Below, in pieces: positions 11,830 to 22,015 of a stretch of 64,000 nucleotides of DNA. The DNA lies in contig JAYKKT010000086.1 of NCBI GenBank assembly GCA_036023115.1, positions 15,143,501-15,207,500 on the forward strand, read 5' to 3'. Under the pieces are notes generated by a model that did not search any database, was not told the DNA's origin, and saw only the letters and a program-made list of their open reading frames with translations. This DNA is from Brasenia schreberi. Taxonomy: Eukaryota; Streptophyta; Magnoliopsida; Nymphaeales; Cabombaceae. A program made the position numbers and the translations under genes. How positions within the stretch are numbered: position 1 is the stretch's first letter; every line of letters starts with the position of its first letter.

Positions 11830-12600
11830 AATGGAAGATAAGGGTTTTAGTTTCCGTCTAATAAACTCCAACTACAAAACATGGGTACAAGCCATGAAAA
11901 ATTACTTTTACTTTAAAAAACTATGGATTTATGTTAGCGAAATAAAAATCGAATCTTCTATTAATTCAAGTCCAGAACAAAAAGAGGATCATGAAAGAAG
12001 ACATAGAACTATTTTATGGATCCTCATGAACAATGCGAGTGAACATGTAAGGGGTACATTATCTGATTTTACAAATACCAAGAAAGCATGAGAATATATA
12101 AAAAAAAGGCACATGTTCAGAGTGATGTGGCACATCGAATGGCTCTTAGAGACAAACTCATGACATTCCGCAAAGGTGATAAGAATAGGAATGAATATTA
12201 TACAGAATTTTCAAACACATGGAATCAACTTCGTGCATATGAAAAAATGTGCACACATTGCATTGACTCAAGACAATTTGAACAAAATGAAGATTTTGTA
12301 TATCAGTTTCTTAGAAATCTATGGGAGGAATTCGAAGGGGACAAATCCAATCTTATTCATTGGAAGTCATTTTCCTTAAGAGAAGAAGTTGTAATAGATC
12401 TGCTTATGGCAGAAACCAAATTCAATGAATGAAAACAACAAAAAAATGATGTGCTCACTACTTGTAGACTGAGGACGAACAATCAACCTTACCGACCCAC
12501 AGTTCAAGTAAGAAAGAACCAACCAAGAGTTAAAATATTTTTATTGCAACAAAATAGGGCATATACAAAAGAATTGTCTAAAGTTATAGAAGAGGCTTAG
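11830..12600 (+). pseudogene. copia Gag, frameshifted
   Basis: The frame starts MEDKGFSFRLINSNYKTWV, a typical copia Gag N-terminus (GxNYxxW). It continues with HVRGTLSDFTNTKKA, then after a frame change with HVQSDVAHRMALRDKLMTFR and YTEFSNTWNQL, as in UBN2-type Gag. A zinc knuckle follows at about 12540-12576 (YCNKIGHIQKNC), but the first Cys of the CCHC motif is Tyr (one-base change). Gag would package element RNA. The frame change near 12090, the TGA at 12430 and the lost Cys show that it is inactive. Confidence 0.7.
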
Positions 12601-12714
12601 AGAGATAGATAAAAATTCACAACTTGTAGAATTCTAAGACGAAATAAAACATCTAGAGGAACAACTAAAGGTCAAGATATCCATTAGTGCAGTTTGCTCC
12701 ACCTCTTGAGGAAC

Positions 12715-12780
12715 AAAAAGTATGTCTTGGCTACTTGATTCTGGTGCATCTTTTCATATGACATGTAAAAAAAAAAATTA
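12715..12780 (+). pseudogene. copia protease active-site region
   Basis: Reads MSWLLDSGASFHMTC, in which DSGAS is the aspartic-protease active site of copia Pol. This is a remnant with frameshifts just downstream (a run of A residues at about 12767-12775). Confidence 0.7.
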
Positions 12781-12989
12781 CGGACTTTTTTAAAGAAAAC
12801 ACCTGACACTTGTGTATTCTCTGTCGACGAAACTAAGTTAAAAGTTGACAAAATTGGAGATCTTCGAAATAAAGATTTTTGTATCTCAAAAGTTAGTTGG
12901 GTTCCAAAACTAAATCTTAATATTTTTTCGGTCTCTCAAATATTTGATAACAACTATGTAGTCATATTTTCATTTAAGGGTTGTATTGT

Positions 12990-13660
12990 ATAGGATCGTC
13001 TCTCAAAAAAGGTGATTGGACATGACCATAGGGAGGGAGGACTCTATGTTATGGGCTATCTTCATACACAAACTTTTGGTCAATGTAACGCTCTTTCAAA
13101 TGATGTATTTCTATGGTATAAAAGACTAGGCCATCTAAATATTCACCAAATGTATAACCGTCCTCCCATTAAAATTAAGAAAGTTGATAATTCTTTTGCA
13201 ATGACTGTCATTTTGGAAAAATGAAAAATCTCCCCTTTCTAAAATGAATAACGAACACAAATAAACCTTTTGAATTAGTTCATTTAGATGTTTGGGGAAC
13301 TGCACCATGTATTTCAAAAGGTGGAGTATTTTACTATGTAGTTTTTATTGATGATTTCACCAAATATACTTGGGTATATTTATTAAGAACAAAATTTGAA
13401 GTTTTCGAGAATTTTATGATATTTCACAATATGATCAAAACACAATTTAATCCTAAAATCAAAGTTTTTAGATCAAACTTATTTCAAAAGAATTTGAGAG
13501 TTACCTAGAAGATAATAGAATCATTCATCCGACTTCTAGTACCAAAACTCTACAACAAAATAGTGTGACCAAAAAGAAACATGGACACATTATGAAAACC
13601 ACAAGAACACTTCTTATTTGTAGTAGTGTTCCAAAGAATCTATGGGTTGAAGCTGTTATG
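12990..13660 (+). pseudogene. copia integrase (GAG-pre-integrase and core)
   Basis: The GAG-pre-integrase motif DVFLWYKRLGHLNIHQMY lies in the frame 13012-13224 (usually LWHxRLGH). It is followed by the core: PFELVHLDVWGTAP, VVFIDDFTKYTWVYLL (13266-13390) and a later PKNLWVEAV (13620-13655). The first catalytic Asp sits in HLDVWG and the second in what should be DNG but is damaged. The integrase would insert element cDNA. Stops and frameshifts make it inactive. Confidence 0.7.
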
Positions 13661-13791
13661 ACATCAAGTAGATAATCTACTTGATAAAAAGAATACCTAC
13701 TATTGTCGTATAAAATATATCACCCATAGAAAAATTGTTTGACAAAACACATTGTTACTCGCATCTATGAGTTTTTGGATGCAAATGTTTT

Positions 13792-14058
13792 GTGCTCACC
13801 AACAAATATAATAAACTTTCTCCTCATGCTATAAAATGTGTGTTTGTAGAATATGGTATAACAAAAAAAGGATATAGGTATTATGACAACAAAAATGATA
13901 AATTAGATGTGCCCAGATATGTACAATTCCTTGAAAACGAGTATTACTTTAAGAATGATTCCTCCAACAAGGAATACTCCTTTTTAAGTGATATTATTGA
14001 TGATGATATGAACTACACTCAAGAAGAAAGACAGGAAACTGCTAATGAGTTACCTTAA
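13792..14058 (+). pseudogene. copia integrase C-terminal region
   Basis: 88 codons including LSPHAIKCVFVEYGITKKGY and RYYDNKNDKL, which correspond to 'F.GY....KGYR.Y....' in the copia integrase C-terminus. It is followed by the acidic linker usual before RT, and a TAA interrupts the polyprotein at 14056. Confidence 0.6.
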
Positions 14059-14167
14059 TCTAGATATACTATTCAACCCTATAATCAATAGTATACTAGG
14101 AGAAATCCTAAAACTATAGAACCTCCCTTAAGAAGGTTTAGTAGAGAATCTAGACCTCCAAAAATAT

Positions 14168-14940
14168 TTGTATGAAACATTTTTCTCATCTCATAGAGCT
14201 CTCGTGACCAATCTAATAGGTGTGAAAGAACACAAAACTTACGTAGAAGCTCAAAAATCTCAAGAATGGATAGATGCTATGAACATCAAACTAGATGCCC
14301 TAAATAAAGCTCAAACATGGGAAATAGTTAGTCGTCCAAGCACTAAAAAGCCCATAGCATGTAAGTGGGTTTACAAAATCAAGATCAAAAGTGATGGAAC
14401 TATAGAAAGATACAATGCCCGTCTTGTAGTAAAAGGATATTGTCAAGAATATCGGATAGATTACGAAAAAACCTTTGCCCGTGTAACTAGGATAACAACC
14501 GTTTGGGTGCTCATTGCCTTGAGCATAATTAAAAATTGGGATATCATGGGCATAATTAAAAATTGGGATATCACTCAAATGAATGTTAAAGTATTTTTTT
14601 GAATGATTGGCTTAAAGAATAAATCTATGTGGAACCTCCTCTTGGATTCAATGTGTCGAACAACCAAGTTCTATGTCTAAGAAAAACTATCTATGAACTC
14701 AAACAGGCCTCCAAGGCTTGGTTTGATAAAATGAATAAGTTTATGAATAACCACGGATTCATTACTTGCTACACTGCCACTACACTATTTGAAAGAAAAT
14801 TTGTTACATGTATTGTGATACTGGTTTTGTATGTGGACGATATGCTCATCACTAGAGATGATGATAAGGGCATCCAGTATATAAAGACAACCCTTGGAAA
14901 AGAATCTGAAATGAAAGATTTTGAAAAGTTGTGATACTTC
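14168..14940 (+). pseudogene. copia reverse transcriptase
   Basis: The RVT_2 domain in two frames. 14168-14602 carries LDALNKAQTWEIV, IACKWVYKIKIKSDGTIERY and ARLVVKGYCQEYRIDYEKTF. 14629-14934 carries the EPPLGF start, IYELKQASKAWFDKM and the catalytic LYVDDMLI box. A 27-bp in-frame tandem duplication (14523-14576) repeats the IIKNWDI segment just before the conserved TQMNVK motif, and a TGA follows at 14600. With these breaks the RT cannot be made whole from this copy. Confidence 0.75.
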
Positions 14941-15279
14941 TTGGGATTACAGATCACTTGAAACAACAAAGGTACGTTCTTGTCACAAACTAAGTTTGCT
15001 ACTGATGTTGTCTAAAAGTCAAGAATCACATATGATAGGGTTGTAGAAATACCAAAAATGCTAAACCAGAAATTGAGACTCCCAAATGGTGAAGCACTAG
15101 CAAATCTCACTCCATACATAGAAATGATTGGAGCTCTAACATATCTGACAACCACATGACCTGATATCTCACATGCAATTCATATAGTAAGTCAGTTTCA
15201 ACATGCACCTACAATAACTCATATGGGGATTGTGATGAGAATTGTTAGATATATAAATGCCACAACTGATAAGGGAGTA

Positions 15280-15720
15280 TTTTTATCCACCTCTTTATCC
15301 TTAAATCTAATTGTTTTTACTGATGTCGATCGGAAAGGAGATGTCGATGAGAAACTATACTAAAGGTTGTTTCATTTTTCTAGGTGACTCACTTGTGTCT
15401 TGAAAGTGTAAGAAATAGCAAAAAGTGTCACTTTCTTCCACATAAATTGAGTATTGGGCAATGACTACTACTAGTACAAAATTGACGACTTACACAACTC
15501 TTGAAGGATATACATGTCCAGACTAAATCTATGTCACAAATATATTACGATAACAAAAGTGTAATGTATATTGCACACAATACCTTCTATAACATACGAA
15601 ACACATCATGATGGACTGTCACTATATTCGTGAAGAACATCTACAAAGACATTTGAGTCTACAACTTGTTTTCACAGAATATCAACTTGCTTACATGTTT
15701 ACCAAATCACTCCGACCATC
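15280..15720 (+). pseudogene. copia RNase H remnant
   Basis: The end of Pol in broken frames: a VFTDVDRKGDV segment (usually TDADWAG), then YYDNKSVMYIAHN (usually CDNxxAxxIA), a HHDGLSL-like HxxxKHIE position, and YMFTKSLRPS (usually DxxTKxL) just before the polypurine tract. Each corresponds to a conserved RNase H block of copia. Confidence 0.6.
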
Positions 15721-15779
15721 TTAGTTTCAAGCTCTCTCTAGCAAACTGTCAATTGTGACCATGTCAGTTTGAGGAGGGG

Positions 15780-16051
15780 TGTAAGAAAGAAGTTGGCCTG
15801 GGCCAGTCAGGGCCAAGAAGGCCAGCTATCTAGGACCAGCCAGTTGGGACCCACCATGTCCCAACAGCTAGAATTTACAGCCATTGGGACTGGCCAGCAC
15901 TCAATGGTTAATTCCATAGCCGTTGGATGTTGGCCTCCAACAGCCCCTTAAGAGCTCTCTATTGTGTATAAATACCTATTCAACTCTTATAAATTTAAGC
16001 CTTAAGTGTTGAAGGCACTTCATGAGGCTTTCTAACGTGTATTTCCTTATA
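15780..16051 (+). repeat. 3' LTR of the intronic copia
   Basis: A 272-bp repeat of 11316-11640, with TATAAATA at 15967-15974. Relative to the 5' LTR it has lost about 55-70 bp, including the AATAAA, and it carries about 16 bp not present there. Confidence 0.85.
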
Positions 16052-16410
16052 TTTTCATTTTTTATGCATGGAGAAAGTCTTTAAGTGCAATCTTTTGCTT
16101 ATGCGTTTCTACCTTAAGTTGGATGATATGTTTTGACCTCGGTATAGATTTTTGCCAAGTGTATTTTTGTTCTCATTGTACAACTTTTATGTCATTTAAT
16201 AAATTTCAAAATAACCTAAAGAGTAAACAACTGCATTGGCTTGATAGAATATTGAACGGTTGAGATAATCGACCTTTTCAATTTGCGTACAGTGTGCTAG
16301 TTGTTAGAAACTAGGGGCTTCATTGTCTATTCAAATCTCCTGCCACCAATTTTCACCTTGGAGATTACTTGAAAGTAATTTTTTATGTATTCTATTCTGT
16401 TCAGTTATAG

Positions 16411-16443
16411 GCATCAAATATTGATGAGGCGCTGAAGTATTAT
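16411..16443 (+). CDS. Possible small host-gene exon
   Basis: 33 bp after a 3' splice-like TTCAGTTATAG and before GTATTA. It reads ASNIDEALKYY in phase 0, which would fit after the exon ending at 10999. This is weak evidence: the exon is short and the splice sites are only fair. Confidence 0.3.
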
Positions 16444-16626
16444 GTATTAGGATTAGCATTTCATTGATAGTGCCTACTGCCTTTTCCCATGTTTGGAAAG
16501 GGGATCAAGAAAATGGAAACATGGGCAGAATGATGGGTTCTTTCTTCAGTTTGAATCATCTCCACTACGAAAACTATGGTTTATTTCTAGTACAATGGAA
16601 AAGGGGCTTACACTGTGTGGGTAAAT

Positions 16627-16627
16627 C

Positions 16628-16658
<31 letters not shown>
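16627..16658. repeat. (TC)n(AC)n compound microsatellite
   Basis: About ten CT units followed directly by about seven CA units. It could serve as the polypyrimidine tract of the putative exon at 16676. Confidence 0.9.
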
Positions 16659-16675
16659 AGTTGCTGCAAAAGCAG

Positions 16676-16708
16676 GATCACCATGTTCTGCTGTGCTCAT
16701 AATGCATG
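16676..16708 (+). CDS. Possible small host-gene exon
   Basis: 33 bp between AAAAGCAG and GTGAGA. In the frame whose last two bases (TG) join the first base (C) of the exon at 20056, it reads ITMFCCAHNA. The phase agreement and the good donor support an exon, but its short length leaves this uncertain. Confidence 0.3.
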
Positions 16709-17014
16709 GTGAGAACTGTCTTTAGGAATTTTCACTTCTCGACGTTTACCTAGTTTTAGCAGATGAAGGTTGTCAAGTTTTCAAAAAGTTCTTTTCACAA
16801 CCTTCCTTTTCTTCTACTTGCTTGAATTTTTTGTTCTCTTTAATCTTTTGATGTTATATTTGACGTTTTTTCTCTTAGATTTTGGTTATTACCATCAATA
16901 TTTCGGGAAAGTGCTCCTATCGAGGGAATCACTCTTGCGAACTGAAAGGGTACAACAACAACAACAAAGCTTTTTCCCATACTAGACGAGGTAGGCTACA
17001 TGGATTCTTTGTTT

Positions 17015-17956
17015 TCACAGATCCCTATCATGTGCCATGTTAGCAATTAACTCACAATAAGCTAGATCATTCTTTATTGTTTCTTTCCAACACTTTTGTA
17101 GTCGTCCTCTACCTCTTTTAATACTTTCCAAATTTAGTTTTTCATACCTTCTTAGAGGTTTTTCTTTTGATCTTCTTTCTATATGTCCAAACCATCTTAA
17201 ACAATATTCTCTCATTTTATCTTCTATTGGTGCCACTCCTAATTTGTTTCTAATAACCTCATTATGTATACAATTTTTTCTTGTATGACCACTCATCCAT
17301 CTCAACATCTTTATTTCTGTCACAGACATCTTTTGTACATGTTAATGATTAACTGCCCAACACTCAGAACCATAAAACATGGCAGGCCTAATTGTTGCTC
17401 TATAATATTTACCTTTTAACTTTAATGGTATCTTCTTATCACAAAGAATACCTGATGCTCCTCTCCATTTTAACCAACCAGCATTAATTCTATGCGTAAC
17501 ATCTCCATCAATTCTTCCATCACTTTGAAAAATTGACCCTAGGTATTTAAAACTTTCCTTTTGGGGGATGCACTGTGTGCTAATTTTAATTTCTATGTAA
17601 TGATCGAACTTACATTCCATATATTTTGTCTTTATTCTGCTAAGTCGAAGGCCTTTTTTTTCTAATATTTCTCTCCATAGTTCCAATTTTCTATTAACTT
17701 TTTTCTTAGACTCCTCCACTAATACAATGTCATCTGCAAATAACATACACAAAGGTACTTCATCTTGAATATGTTTTGTTAACTCATCAATCACCATTAT
17801 AAATAAGTATGGACTTAAAGTTGATCCTTGATGTAACCCAATATTAACTTTAAAGAAGTTTGTCATTCCTTCATGAGTCCTCACACATGTTTTTGCATCA
17901 TCATACATGTCTCTTATAAGGTTAATGTATGTCAATGGGATACCTCTTTTTTCCAA
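17015..17956 (-). pseudogene. RTE reverse transcriptase, C-terminal half
   Basis: Two adjoining frames. 17956-17342 starts [20 protein letters not shown], carries the palm segments [13 protein letters not shown] and the catalytic box LFADDIVLV (FADD at 17729-17740), then FKYLGSIFQSDG and [15 protein letters not shown]. 17329-17015 carries the C-terminal [18 protein letters not shown] and [13 protein letters not shown]. These are the usual RTE/BovB-type landmarks. A stop separates the frames at about 17340. The catalytic Asp pair is intact here, unlike in the copy at 25.8 kb. Confidence 0.8.
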
Positions 17957-18119
17957 AGTTCTCTAAAGAACCTCCCTCGGTACTCTATCATAAGTTTTTT
18001 CTAGATAAATAAATATCAGGTCTTCCCTTTTTGCTCTAAAATGTTTCATAAGACGTCTCAAAAGGTGAATCGCTTCAACAGTAGATCTGCCTGGCATGAA
18101 TCCAAATTGGTTCTCTCTT

Positions 18120-18726
18120 GTACTTGATACTTGTCTTAACGTACGTTCGATAATTCTTTCTCACAATTTCATAGTATGACTCATTAACTTGATACCTCAA
18201 TAATTCACATAATTTTGAATATCTCTCTTGTTCTTATATATGAGTATAAGTGTACTTGCTCTCCATTTCTCGGGCATCTTTTGGTTTTTCCATATTTCAT
18301 TAAATAGTCTTGTGAGCCAAGTGATTCCTATTTCTCTTAGTATTTTCCAAACTTCTATGGGAATATTATCTGGTCCTACCGATTTATCACCCTTCATATG
18401 TTTAAGAGCCTCTTTGACTTCATTCTTTTGAATACCTTGGTAGAAATTGTGGTTTATATACTTTTATGATTTGTATAACTCTCCTAAGCTAATACTAACA
18501 TCTTTATTTTCATTAAAAAGCTTATACAAATAGTTTTTTCATCTATTTTTATATCATCATTTACCACTAGAATTTTTTCATCCTCGTCCTTGATACATCT
18601 AATATAATTAAGATCTTTAGTTTTATTATCTCTAGCCCTAGCTATCCTAAAAATATCTCTTTCACCCTCTTTTGAGTTGAGTTTTTTATATAAATCCTCC
18701 CAAATTTTAGCTTTTGCTTCACTCAC
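18120..18726 (-). pseudogene. RTE reverse transcriptase, N-terminal part
   Basis: 18397-18197 reads MKGDKSVGPDNIPIEVWKIL and EKWRASTLILIYKNKRD, the finger region of LINE RTs (GPDxIP, W+xxxIxxIxK). 18726-18484 is the linker upstream of RT (KAKIWEDLYKKLNSKEGE, YRIARARD-like). The frames are broken between these blocks. Confidence 0.7.
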
Positions 18727-19019
18727 GGTCTTTTTCGCTTTCTTATAAGCTCTAAAGTTTCACTAGTTTTCTTAGCATAATGTAATTTGTAACATGCCCT
18801 CTTTGCCTTGAATTTATTTTGCACTACTTCACTCCACCACTAAGCTTCTTTTCGTGCCGGTACACCTCCCTTAGATACACCTAACACATCTTTCATCACT
18901 TTCCTAATATGTATAGCCATATTGTTCTACGTATCACAGGGTGTACCAACATAATTCCAAACATCTCATTGAAGGACTTTTTGTTTAAATATATCTTCTT
19001 TCTCGCTTTTGAGGTTCCA

Positions 19020-19800
19020 CCATTTAGTCCGAATAGCTCAATGCACTCTTTTATTCTTTGTCCATTTTTTTATTTGTAAATCCATAACTAAAAGTCGATG
19101 TTGGGAGGTTAAGCTTTCTCCTAGAATTACCTTACAATCTTTACAACACGCTCTATCTTTTTTTCTACAAATAAAGTAATCAATTTGTGTTTATGATAAG
19201 CCACTCTTATAAGTAATTAAATGTTCATCTCATTTTTTGAAGATTGTATTGACTATAAAGAGATCAAATGCCATAGCAAAATTTAAAATCTCTCTACCTT
19301 CTTCATTTATGTCTCCAAAACCAAAGTTTCCATGAATACCTTGATATCCTAATGCCTCTTTACCGACATGTCCATTTAAGTCTCCTCCTAAACAAATCAT
19401 CTCCCTTTGTGGAATCTTTTGAATCACCTTATCTAACTCTTCTCAAAAAGTTGTCTTTATACTATCTTTTAGTTCTACTTGGGGTGCGTAAGCACAAACT
19501 ATATTCAAAACCTCTGCTCCTAACACTAATTTCAACGTCATGATTCGGTCACCATATCGTTGTATATTACTACATTATCCTTTAAATCTTTATTTATGAT
19601 AATACCAACTCCGTTTCGAGCCTTTTCTTTACTTGAGTACCATAATAATTTAAAACCTTTATCTTCTATCTCCTTTGTTTTTTCTCTGACTCATTTTGTC
19701 TCTTATAAACATAGAATATGAATCTTTCTCCCAATCATAGTATCTACCACCTCAATTAGCTTACCGAATAATGTTCCGATATTCCAATAACCAATACGAA
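19020..19800 (-). pseudogene. RTE apurinic-type endonuclease, truncated
   Basis: Remnant of the exonuclease-endonuclease-phosphatase fold used to nick target DNA. The GGDLNGHVGKEALGYQG block (19427-19310) and, further downstream in the protein, a TSQHRLLVMD-type block with the catalytic-type His at 19098-19100 are readable. The N-terminal WNIGTL block lies at the truncation (about 19790-19770). Confidence 0.7.
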
Positions 19801-19817
19801 ACTAATTTATAAGTATT

Positions 19818-19938
19818 CTTTTTTATTTCAAAGGGAGGCCGAAGCCTGGCTCACACACACGGGCATCCCAAATTGAACTCCCCACCTGAAGCAAGGGTGT
19901 CAGAGCGCCCTGCCAGTTGAGTTAGTGCTCGGTGCGCG
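19818..19938 (-). mobile_element. tRNA-derived SINE (second family member)
   Basis: On the minus strand, a pol III A-box-like region (AACTCAACTGGCAGGGCG, about 19906-19924) and a B-box-like GAGTTCAATTTGGG (19867-19880) precede GGCTTCGGCCTCCCTTTG and an A-rich tail. Flanks ATTTATAAGTATT (19805-19817) and ATTTACGGGTATT (19939-19951) match at 10 of 13 positions and may be an aged target-site duplication. Same family as 891-1008. Confidence 0.75.
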
Positions 19939-20055
19939 ATTTACGGGTATTATGTTGAGCACGTTTGCTGGCAAATCTATACACGCATCTTTTTTTATTG
20001 AGAGCATTCTATGTTTAGTCACTAATCTCCATTTGTCTTTCTAATGTCAATGCAG

Positions 20056-20131
20056 CAATCCAGAGCCTTTGGATTTGGATGCCCATGCGATTCCTCCACC
20101 TCTTCAGATAATTTGGTATGGAGACAGTTTG
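20056..20131 (+). CDS. Host-gene exon (unidentified protein)
   Basis: 76 bp after AATGTCAATGCAG and before GTGAGTAG, both strong splice sites. In the frame beginning at 20057 it reads NPEPLDLDAHAIPPPL then QIIWYGDSL, and it joins in phase 0 to the last exon at 32067. Another frame is open within the exon but meets a stop soon after splicing to 32067, and the third has an internal stop, so the chosen frame is the only one consistent across both exons. I do not recognise the family. It would have to be spliced across about 12 kb. Confidence 0.65.
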
Positions 20132-20956
20132 GTGAGTAGTGACGATGCTTGTTTGCTTCTGTTCTCAGTGTCCGTCTCTAGTTGAAGAAAATGAGCTCTG
20201 CGGATAGTGCCTTCATGTGCAATGATATCCATCCATCTATCTGAGTTTTGCATCTTCATTTATATGTTTCAAAGTCGTGAGAGAGATCAAATGAAGCATG
20301 TCTGTCGTTCTCTTTAACTTCTTTATGGGTGCTGGTTGTTTGATTGCTTCCTTTTCCTGCCACAAGCATGCTACAGGAAAAGAGCAAATTTTTGCACAGA
20401 CTCACCAACCTGGGGATATCTCTTCTAGTTTAGGCTACCATTACTCAAGTGAGCTACGGATTCAAATTTGAAGTTTGACGATGCTTTGTGATGTTGGGTC
20501 ATATTAAAGAATGTTGGCAATCTATTCTGATTTTGTTAGTGGAAGGCTGCATGCAGTTTGAATCTAAAAATTAGGCCACCACTGTACTGCTATTCAGATG
20601 AAATCTGCTGTATGTATCCTAGGGAAAGTGGTTTTACATCTTTAAGCATGTCAGAACACGTCAGCGGCTTGATTCAACACCCTATGTGCTAGTAGATCAT
20701 TTGCTGAAGGCTTTGTGGTTTTGAATGGTTTTCTTTTGGTTGTACATTTTTGCAGATAAAAAGTATATATTCGGTCTAGCGATGCCTTATTGTTTGTTCC
20801 ATTTGATATTAGGTGAGGAGATTATGTTTTAGATCTCTTATGTTTTGCATGAGCTGCAATGAGTGGTTAGTTTTGATCGGTCTATGTGGAAATCTAAACC
20901 TCATCCTTGTCGCTTTGTTGTTGGAATTCGGTGTCTAAAGAATATAAAAGGTTTGG

Positions 20957-20958
<2 letters not shown>
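20132..20958. other. Intron sequence, nothing recognised
   Basis: Unique-looking, moderately T-rich sequence downstream of the 20056-20131 donor. No coding or repeat signal seen. Confidence 0.4.

Positions 20959-20990
<32 letters not shown>
20959..20990. repeat. (GA)16 microsatellite
   Basis: Perfect GA run in the host-gene intron. Confidence 0.95.
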
Positions 20991-20992
<2 letters not shown>

Positions 20993-21120
20993 CAATTAGT
21001 GGAAGTGTTGCCCTTGTTGCAGTTTACTCTGCTTCAATGCTACTACTGGAAAAGCATAACAATTCGCATGCACGAGCATAAGGTCCTAGCATAACATTGT
21101 CATCATGGTCCGTTGTTTCC

Positions 21121-21279
21121 TTACACACTGTCAATTGTTTTATATGTCTGAAGGATGAAGTTGCAGGCACCAACAGCATCTTCAACAGCGAGAAACACCC
21201 ATTCTTGGCCAATTGCCTCTATGAACTTTGTCTCGGTCAGTTTCACCATTATATCTGTGCCAGGGTTAGCTAGAGCAAG
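21121..21279 (-). pseudogene. Sulfate transporter fragment, last exon (STAS domain end)
   Basis: On the minus strand this exon opens after an acceptor (CATTCATGCAG) and reads LALANPGTDIMVKL, TKFIEAIGQEWVFLAVEDAV, GACNFILQTYKTIDSV and a stop (TAA). The pattern is the C-terminal half of the STAS domain of plant SULTR proton/sulfate cotransporters. It is in phase with the exon at 21560-21636. The STAS domain lies in the cytosol and is needed for trafficking and activity in that family. Only the STAS part is present here, so this is a gene fragment. Confidence 0.75.
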
Positions 21280-21559
21280 CTGCATGAATGCAGCAAACAA
21301 ATCAAGATAACCAAGATATGCAGTATGACCTAATGGGAGCTGAGTTGTCGAACTTGAATGTTTTGGTCATGAAATATATGGCTTGCCATGACAATTACAA
21401 ATAAGGTTCACACTTGTTCTTTTGGGGGATGAGGATCGATGAGAAGTGATTTCCTGTGAGAAGACTTGATACATTGCTAAGAGGAACCGTATGTCCAGGT
21501 GCAGCACAAAAACCGTAAAACTAGAGGTATGGAGGAGACTAAATTGTTTGATTGGATAC

Positions 21560-21636
21560 CTTCAAGCCTCTTCTTTCAGTGGTCTTCTTGGCTTCCTCTA
21601 GAAACCTTATTCCGCTTGTGTCGATGCATCCTACAG
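21560..21636 (-). pseudogene. Sulfate transporter fragment, middle STAS exon
   Basis: 77 bp between an acceptor (GGCATTTCAG) and a donor (GTATCC). It reads VGCIDTSGIRFLEEAKK then TTERRGLK. DTSGI is the conserved STAS signature of SULTR proteins. Phase is consistent on both sides with the neighbouring exons (1-base carry-in, 0 out). Confidence 0.8.
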
Positions 21637-21897
21637 CTGAAATGCCACAAAAAGATCAGCATCAACTAACATAACCCAAAGGAAGCTGCAAAAAATAAGC
21701 AATTTAAACTTTAGGATATGACATAATTTCTTAATTCTTCAAGTCACCAAAACTGAGCCTTATCCCACAAAGAGTTGTATCACTACATGGATTCTTATGC
21801 GGCATTTTGCTCCATCTTGTTTCATATTAGCATTTATGAAGAAAACCAAGATTGATTCTTATTATTTCCTTTCCACACGTTTTCAAGAAAACTTTAC

Positions 21898-21990
21898 CAG
21901 TCATGTCAAGGATCACATACTGAAGGCTGGTATCTCCTGAAGTTTTAAGCTTATCTTCTTCCTCATCTATCCACCTTGAGATTCTAAATC
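21898..21990 (-). pseudogene. Sulfate transporter fragment, first preserved exon
   Basis: Reads RISRWIDEEEDKLKTSGDTS then LQYVILDMT and ends at a donor (GTAAAG). This matches the segment linking the transmembrane part to the STAS core in SULTR proteins ('ERI.RW..EEE...LQYVILDM'). Upstream of RISRW the expected 'IYFAN' segment is absent or degraded and no transmembrane exons follow, so the fragment is 5'-truncated. It lies antisense in the host-gene intron. Confidence 0.7.
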
Positions 21991-22015
21991 GATAGATATC
22001 CACGAAGGGAATGTT

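Larger units (their letters stand above)
11316..16051 (+). mobile_element. Ty1-copia retrotransposon, complete but inactivated
   Basis: A 4.7-kb element with LTRs at 11316-11640 and 15780-16051. Both start TGTAAGAAA and end TTATA, where the canonical end complementary to the start would be TTACA. A primer-binding site TGGTATCATAGC follows the 5' LTR (11641-11652), close to the initiator-Met tRNA complement usual in copia elements, and a polypurine tract GAGGAGGGG precedes the 3' LTR (15771-15779). Gag, protease, integrase, RT and RNase H follow in copia order, with stops. Flanking 5-mers are TTTTA and TTTTC, an imperfect target-site duplication. It sits between two putative exons of the host gene, that is, within an intron. 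Confidence 0.85.
16952..19801 (-). mobile_element. RTE-type LINE, 5'-truncated
   Basis: A LINE on the minus strand, with its 3' end at 16952-16967 marked by (CAA)n on the + strand, that is (GTT)n in element orientation. It is preceded by the AGTATGGGAAAAGC-like and GGCTACATGG-like 3' end shared with the copies at 25009, 31408 and 52037. It contains endonuclease, RT and C-terminal pieces collinear with the full-length copy at 25009-28006, but it ends inside the endonuclease N-terminus at about 19801. Many stops break it. No target-site duplication could be found. Confidence 0.85.

Noticed and set aside
16464..16712. 82-codon frame ending in the TC/AC microsatellite region
   Set aside because: It runs through the microsatellite and overlaps putative intron sequence. 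Only the short splice-bounded piece 16676-16708 in another context is kept as a weak exon candidate.
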